DNA of 64,000 bases from Chryseobacterium sp. JAH. GTDB lineage: Bacteria > Bacteroidota > Bacteroidia > Flavobacteriales > Weeksellaceae. The stretch spans positions 1 through 64,000 of the forward strand of contig NZ_LMAH01000005.1 in assembly GCF_001507335.1 (NCBI RefSeq), read 5' to 3'. The translations under genes were made by a program, and so were the position numbers. Positions within the stretch are counted from its first letter, which is position 1. Every line of letters starts with the position of its first letter. The notes under the pieces were generated by a model. It worked only from the letters and a program-made list of their open reading frames with translations. It was not told where the DNA came from and made no database searches. Shown one piece after another: positions 60,277 through 64,000 of the stretch.

Positions 60277-60996
60277 TTAATTCTTGCCTATATTTTTCTT
60301 TGTATCTGCAGAATCTGCTTTTGGTTTTTCTACTATAATAGACATTTTATTTTCAAATGGCTTAGCTTCCAATACCGTAATACTGGTCTGCTCTTTTCCA
60401 AGATTGTATTGTACGAAAACTGTTTTGTCTGTAGATCTGATGATATAGGTGTTTACGTTTTTCCAATTGTTGCAGGAGTGCATGTAGCCTAAATTGTATG
60501 CTTCTGGATCTTCTTTTTTTATCCGTTCATCTTCACCTTCCCTCAGAGGCTCACCGGTATTTATTTTTACACCACCAACATTTTTTATCAACTCATCAAA
60601 ACTCTTTTGAATCTCCAGTGGAGAGAATTTTTTATCTTTAAATGCTTCAGAAATTCTTATTTCAGCCTTAAAAGTTTTTCCTTCCATGGCAGTGTAAGTT
60701 CCGTGATCATAGAAGTATTCTTTGTCAAAATCTTTGGTTTGCCCGTCGCCGTAATATAAGCTCGGGTCGGTAAATGTATATCCTTCAGGAAGCTTGAAAT
60801 AAGGAAATGTTCCGCGAAATTTATCAGTAACCGGAATTTTGCTGATGTTGTAGCCTGTATCTGAAATTGCTTCTTCTTGCTCTTCTGTTTTAGACGTAAT
60901 CGAGATAGGATCTTGTTCAGGTGCAGGTTGCTCTTTCTTGCTGCATGACCAAAGCGTAAGTGCTGATAAAACATTTATCAAAAGCATATTCTTCAT
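60277..60996 (-). CDS. Hypothetical lipoprotein
   Basis: The 239-residue protein has a lipoprotein signal (LLINVLSALTLWSC-SKKEQ) followed by an acidic linker and a folded domain: TFPYFKLPEGYTFTDPSLYY, HGTYTAMEGKTFKAEIRISE, FDELIKNVGGVKINTGEPL, NTYIIRSTDKTVFVQYNLGK. The last part resembles OmpA-family-accessory domains seen in Bacteroidota lipoproteins, though without certainty. Single gene. Confidence 0.78.
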   Translation of the reverse strand: MKNMLLINVLSALTLWSCSKKEQPAPEQDPISITSKTEEQEEAISDTGYNISKIPVTDKFRGTFPYFKLPEGYTFTDPSLYYGDGQTKDFDKEYFYDHGTYTAMEGKTFKAEIRISEAFKDKKFSPLEIQKSFDELIKNVGGVKINTGEPLREGEDERIKKEDPEAYNLGYMHSCNNWKNVNTYIIRSTDKTVFVQYNLGKEQTSITVLEAKPFENKMSIIVEKPKADSADTKKNIGKN

Positions 60997-61105
60997 AATT
61001 CAATATTTTGGGAAGTGTGATTATGGTTTTGTGTGGCAGCAAAATTGGTGCTAAAGAGGGCGAAAAATAATTAAAATAATGTTAAATAGTAAATGATGCC
61101 ATCAA

Positions 61106-62818
61106 TTATTTTAGAGAATTTAAAACTCTTTCAAACTCCAAATCCTTTTTATCTAAAATATCAGAATCTTTATACTTTATCAATTCATTGATTCTAATGC
61201 CTGTTTGTTGGGTTTGAGAATTATCGGGATAAAATATGCCGTTTCCTGTAAATTCCAAAAGATAATCTCCCGGAAGATTCACTTTAACCAAATCTCCGTC
61301 TGCACCGGAAGTTTGCTGACCAATAGTTAATGATTGCGGAAATATTTTCTGCAGACTCATTGAATACCATTCACTTGCACTTCGGGTTTCCGGGTTGACG
61401 AGAATAAAAACTTTTCCTTTGTAACTGTGTGTTGTTTTATTGGGAATTGAGGGGAAGTAATCATAATCCTGATAGATAAATGTGCCGATGTTTTTTAAAT
61501 TGGGTTTGTAATATTTTCCAAAATAATTTTCAGCAGGCGAGAAGTATTTATAGATATAATGATATGGAAAACCACCCCAATCCGGATAAGCTCTCATGTC
61601 AAAAACAACAGCTTTTTTCTGTGAAGCACTACCTAAAATACTGTCCATCTTTGCATCTATCTTGTCATCATCCACATTGTTGATGAAGCCTAATGTTTCG
61701 TTGATTTTAAAGTAAGCAATATCCTTATGGGTAATTCTGCGGCTTTCCAGCTTCTTGATTTTATCTTGAAGATAGTTAACAATAATCTCATACTTTTCCT
61801 TGTTGGAAGTGTCGATCATGTCGATTTTTGCAGAAACTTTTCTGTTGACCTTGGCTGATTTTATTTCTAAAGTTTTTTGAGGAAGATCATCAGGCCAGAT
61901 GAGATTATTTTCAAATTTCGAAATAACATATACCAGCTTTTCTTTGTTTGAAGTAGAAAGCAGTTCTTCTTTTTCTCTGATGATTTGCGAAATCCCTTTA
62001 CCATTGATGGATGTGATTTTGTCGCCCACGTTGATCTGAGCTTTTGAACAGAGTTCAGGTAAGATAAGATGCGTTACCAAAATGTGATCATCAACAATCT
62101 GAAAATCAAAAGGTGCAAGATAGGTCATGTGATAAATATCTTTCCTGTAATTTAATTGTTTGTAAAAACTGAGCGCATGGCTGTCTTTAAATTTTGAAAC
62201 CAATTTGGCTAAAATAATTTCAAAATCTTTTCTCGAATGTACTGTGGAGCTCTCATCTAAACTATTGCTGAAATATTGATCAAAACCTTTGTCCATGATA
62301 TACTTATGAGGGAAGAGGTAATCTACGACTCCCTGTATTTTCGCCATAGCCAGCAAACGATATTCTAAAGGCAAATTTTCGGTTTTCGGGAATGGATATT
62401 TTTTTTCATCACTTACCAGTTTGTCTTTTGGCAGGTTTTCAAAATTATATCTATGTTGATAGATGTTGTTGAGCAAATCTTTATTGCTGGCGCTTATTTT
62501 TTTGTTGTTCCGGAACCAGTCAAAATTCTGATTTTTCGTTATAATATCTTTTGAAGTTTCAGTCGGAGCTGGAGTTATGAGATTTTTATTTAAATTTTGA
62601 GTTAATTGTGCAATTACAGAATTGAAATCATCTTTAGAATTAATGCTTTTGATTTTACCTAAAAACAAACTGTCTGCATCAATTTTACCGCTGGCAAGAT
62701 CAGGATGGTAATATTTAAGAAAATTCCAGGTTTTAAGAAAAATATAGTGCTGTTCGGTTTGTGCATACAGTGTTTGCTGAAACAGTACGATGGTCAACAG
62801 CATGATAAGTCTTTTCAT
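61106..62818 (-). CDS. S41-family peptidase with PDZ-like domain
   Basis: The 570-residue secreted protein has a signal peptide (MKRLIMLLTIVLFQQTLYA). A PDZ-like segment follows (AQINVGDKITSINGKGISQI, about residues 250-275), then an S41 (tail-specific protease) domain with KKAVVFDMRAYPDWGGFPYH and the catalytic-Ser region KVFILVNPETRSASEWYSMS, followed by IGQQTSGADGDLVKVNLPGD. It probably degrades peptides in the periplasm. Single gene. Confidence 0.9.
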   Translation of the reverse strand: MKRLIMLLTIVLFQQTLYAQTEQHYIFLKTWNFLKYYHPDLASGKIDADSLFLGKIKSINSKDDFNSVIAQLTQNLNKNLITPAPTETSKDIITKNQNFDWFRNNKKISASNKDLLNNIYQHRYNFENLPKDKLVSDEKKYPFPKTENLPLEYRLLAMAKIQGVVDYLFPHKYIMDKGFDQYFSNSLDESSTVHSRKDFEIILAKLVSKFKDSHALSFYKQLNYRKDIYHMTYLAPFDFQIVDDHILVTHLILPELCSKAQINVGDKITSINGKGISQIIREKEELLSTSNKEKLVYVISKFENNLIWPDDLPQKTLEIKSAKVNRKVSAKIDMIDTSNKEKYEIIVNYLQDKIKKLESRRITHKDIAYFKINETLGFINNVDDDKIDAKMDSILGSASQKKAVVFDMRAYPDWGGFPYHYIYKYFSPAENYFGKYYKPNLKNIGTFIYQDYDYFPSIPNKTTHSYKGKVFILVNPETRSASEWYSMSLQKIFPQSLTIGQQTSGADGDLVKVNLPGDYLLEFTGNGIFYPDNSQTQQTGIRINELIKYKDSDILDKKDLEFERVLNSLK

Positions 62819-62846
62819 AATTTAATAGCGATTAACAAAGGGAAAA

Positions 62847-63767
62847 TTAAAGTTTTTGAGCAAACTCTCTCATATAGTCCGCTGACTTTTTTTCATAATT
62901 TTCATCCAACATATCCATTTCGTCTTTTTTCTTAATAATCATCTTCAAATCATCTCGCTTTGAGAGATCGGCAATTTTCTTCATTAGGAAATTTCCACTC
63001 CAAAAGAAGTCTTTTTCAGCTTTTTTAAAATGCATCGTCAAAAAATTGAGAACTTCCAGGTCATCTTCTTTTACAATTAAATCAACGAGCCCTAGATCAG
63101 TATATTCAAATTTATTTATTTTAAAAAAGAGATGTCTCAGCTTTTGTACCTGGTCATCATTTAACTTAAAATTTCTTGAAAATGTTTCTTTTCTATCATC
63201 ATAAAATGACATAAAATCGCTCTCGGGAGAAAGTTCGTAAAGTCCTTCCCATCTCGTAGATTCCTCAGATGCGCAGAGGATCAGCCAATCTACCGTTTTG
63301 TTTCTCTTTTCTTCTTCATCCTTGATCTCTAAAATAGTTTTCATTTCGAGGATACGGTTTCTGTAATGAGAATATTCTTTACCGTTAATCGGTTTTGCCC
63401 CGTACGATAGCGCATGGGTGCTATAGATGTTTTTTCCTTTTTCTTTATCTAAAAATGCCAATACCGTCTCACCTTTTTCATAATGTGCAGGCATCGGGCA
63501 TGAAAATTCTGGCGAGAAATAGACTTCTACATTTCCTTTATGATGTATTTTGCCTTGTAAAACTTCATAGATTGTAATAACGGCAATATGAGATTCGGCC
63601 CAGCCTTGTACTGGTTCTTTATTTTCTTTAACTGCCGTAACCTTTCCATATACAATATTCTCGGATTCTATAATAAGATTTCTTAACGGCCTTGGAGCAA
63701 TGGGATAAGCCAATACATGATGACAGAATAGCAGGAATGCAAACAGATAGAAAAATCTAAGTTTCAT
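62847..63767 (-). CDS. Secreted hypothetical protein
   Basis: The 306-residue protein has a signal peptide (FFYLFAFLLFCHHVLA). Its first half has a beta-rich domain (ESENIVYGKVTAVKENKEPV, HIAVITIYEVLQGKIHHKGN, CPMPAHYEKGETVLAFLDKE) and the second half is helical and charged. The N-terminal part resembles small tissue-inhibitor-like (NTR) domains sometimes found in bacterial secreted proteins, but I am not sure. It lies 28 nt upstream of the S41 peptidase on the same strand, so they may be co-transcribed. Confidence 0.78.
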   Translation of the reverse strand: MKLRFFYLFAFLLFCHHVLAYPIAPRPLRNLIIESENIVYGKVTAVKENKEPVQGWAESHIAVITIYEVLQGKIHHKGNVEVYFSPEFSCPMPAHYEKGETVLAFLDKEKGKNIYSTHALSYGAKPINGKEYSHYRNRILEMKTILEIKDEEEKRNKTVDWLILCASEESTRWEGLYELSPESDFMSFYDDRKETFSRNFKLNDDQVQKLRHLFFKINKFEYTDLGLVDLIVKEDDLEVLNFLTMHFKKAEKDFFWSGNFLMKKIADLSKRDDLKMIIKKKDEMDMLDENYEKKSADYMREFAQKL

Positions 63768-63871
63768 TGGATGTAGTTTTTATTAAATCTTATAACGTTT
63801 AAATTTAAATAAAATTTCACATACCAAAACTTTGAAAACCCTTAAATTTGTGGTCACAAAAAAGTTATGCA

Positions 63872-64000
63872 ATGCTAAGGAAAATTACGATTGCTGCAGT
63901 TACTTTCATTTCTTTAATGACGGTGAATGCTCAAAAAAACAAAAAGTCACAGTTGGAAAAACCAAAGTTGGTAGTGGGTTTGGTAATCGATCAGATGAGG
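63872..64000 (+). CDS. Alkaline phosphatase family protein (PafA-like), truncated by window edge
   Basis: The first 43 codons are visible. A signal peptide (MLRKITIAAVTFISLMTVNA) is followed by QKNKKSQLEKPKLVVGLVID then QMR. The KPKLVVGxVxDQMR start matches PafA-type periplasmic alkaline phosphatases, where the Asp helps to bind zinc. The rest lies outside the window. Confidence 0.75.
   Translation, partial: MLRKITIAAVTFISLMTVNAQKNKKSQLEKPKLVVGLVIDQMR

Noticed and set aside
1..64000. tRNA or rRNA genes
   Set aside because: No cloverleaf with a CCA-proximal TTCGA-type arm or rRNA sequence was recognised by eye; a tRNA search program could still find one.

Overview
The window is low-G+C DNA from a Bacteroidota bacterium, most likely a Chryseobacterium-like member of the Weeksellaceae/Flavobacteriales. 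Evidence includes a SusC/SusD pair, a type IX secretion sorting domain, two-gene wall-associated Rhs proteins, TAnnTTTG-type promoter motifs, ACR3-type arsenic genes, and small XRE regulators typical of this group. About two thirds is accessory DNA (1-42.2 kb). The rest (43-64 kb) reads as ordinary chromosome. No tRNA, rRNA or repeat-spacer CRISPR array was seen.

Layout. (1) 0.1-1.1 kb: two tandem secreted paralogues with identical leaders and diverged C-termini. (2) 1.6-8.9 kb: a compact RiPP locus with a 46-residue Ser/Thr-rich candidate precursor, a small receiver-like protein, a LytTR regulator, a LytS-type kinase and a full-length LanB dehydratase. A ~105-bp sequence lies upstream of lanB and again, inverted, at 1.6 kb. 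An IS21 relic lies inside. (3) 8.9-10 kb and 21.4-22.3 kb: two graveyards of XRE regulator genes, hairpins and a shared ~560-bp direct repeat bracketing (4) the 10.2-21.4 kb Rhs region. That region has a T9SS cargo gene, a two-gene Rhs protein ending in an HExxH toxin with a lipoprotein immunity candidate, and a decayed spare Rhs tip with a glycine-rich pore-like toxin and membrane immunity protein.

(5) 22.3-24.6 kb holds the most exciting locus: an ECF sigma factor with an extra C-terminal helix-turn-helix domain. One nucleotide after its stop comes a Cas12f-like protein whose RuvC residues are lost and which ends before RuvC-III. A divergent XRE regulator and a perfect 16-bp palindrome sit in the control region. 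This looks like RNA-guided, nuclease-dead Cas12f recruiting its own sigma factor. I could not prove the guide RNA; a structured stretch with a strong terminator at 24.6-24.8 kb is the best nearby candidate. (6) 24.9-37.7 kb is a defence island: a reverse transcriptase-nitrilase fusion (DRT type 1), a relic hsdR end, and a type I restriction-modification operon with an embedded DUF262/DUF1524 nuclease.

(7) 38.4-42.2 kb: an arsenic operon with ArsR, DUF6428, methyltransferase, arsenate reductase, ArsN-like acetyltransferase and ACR3, with two matching palindromic operators. (8) 43-47.5 kb: a SusC/SusD transporter pair without its own sigma/anti-sigma genes. (9) 47.6-64 kb: housekeeping and stress genes including nucleoid-associated protein, bacteriophytochrome plus heme oxygenase, malate dehydrogenase, RidA, Crp, Fur/Zur, SDR, TetR, an S41 protease and the start of a PafA-like phosphatase.
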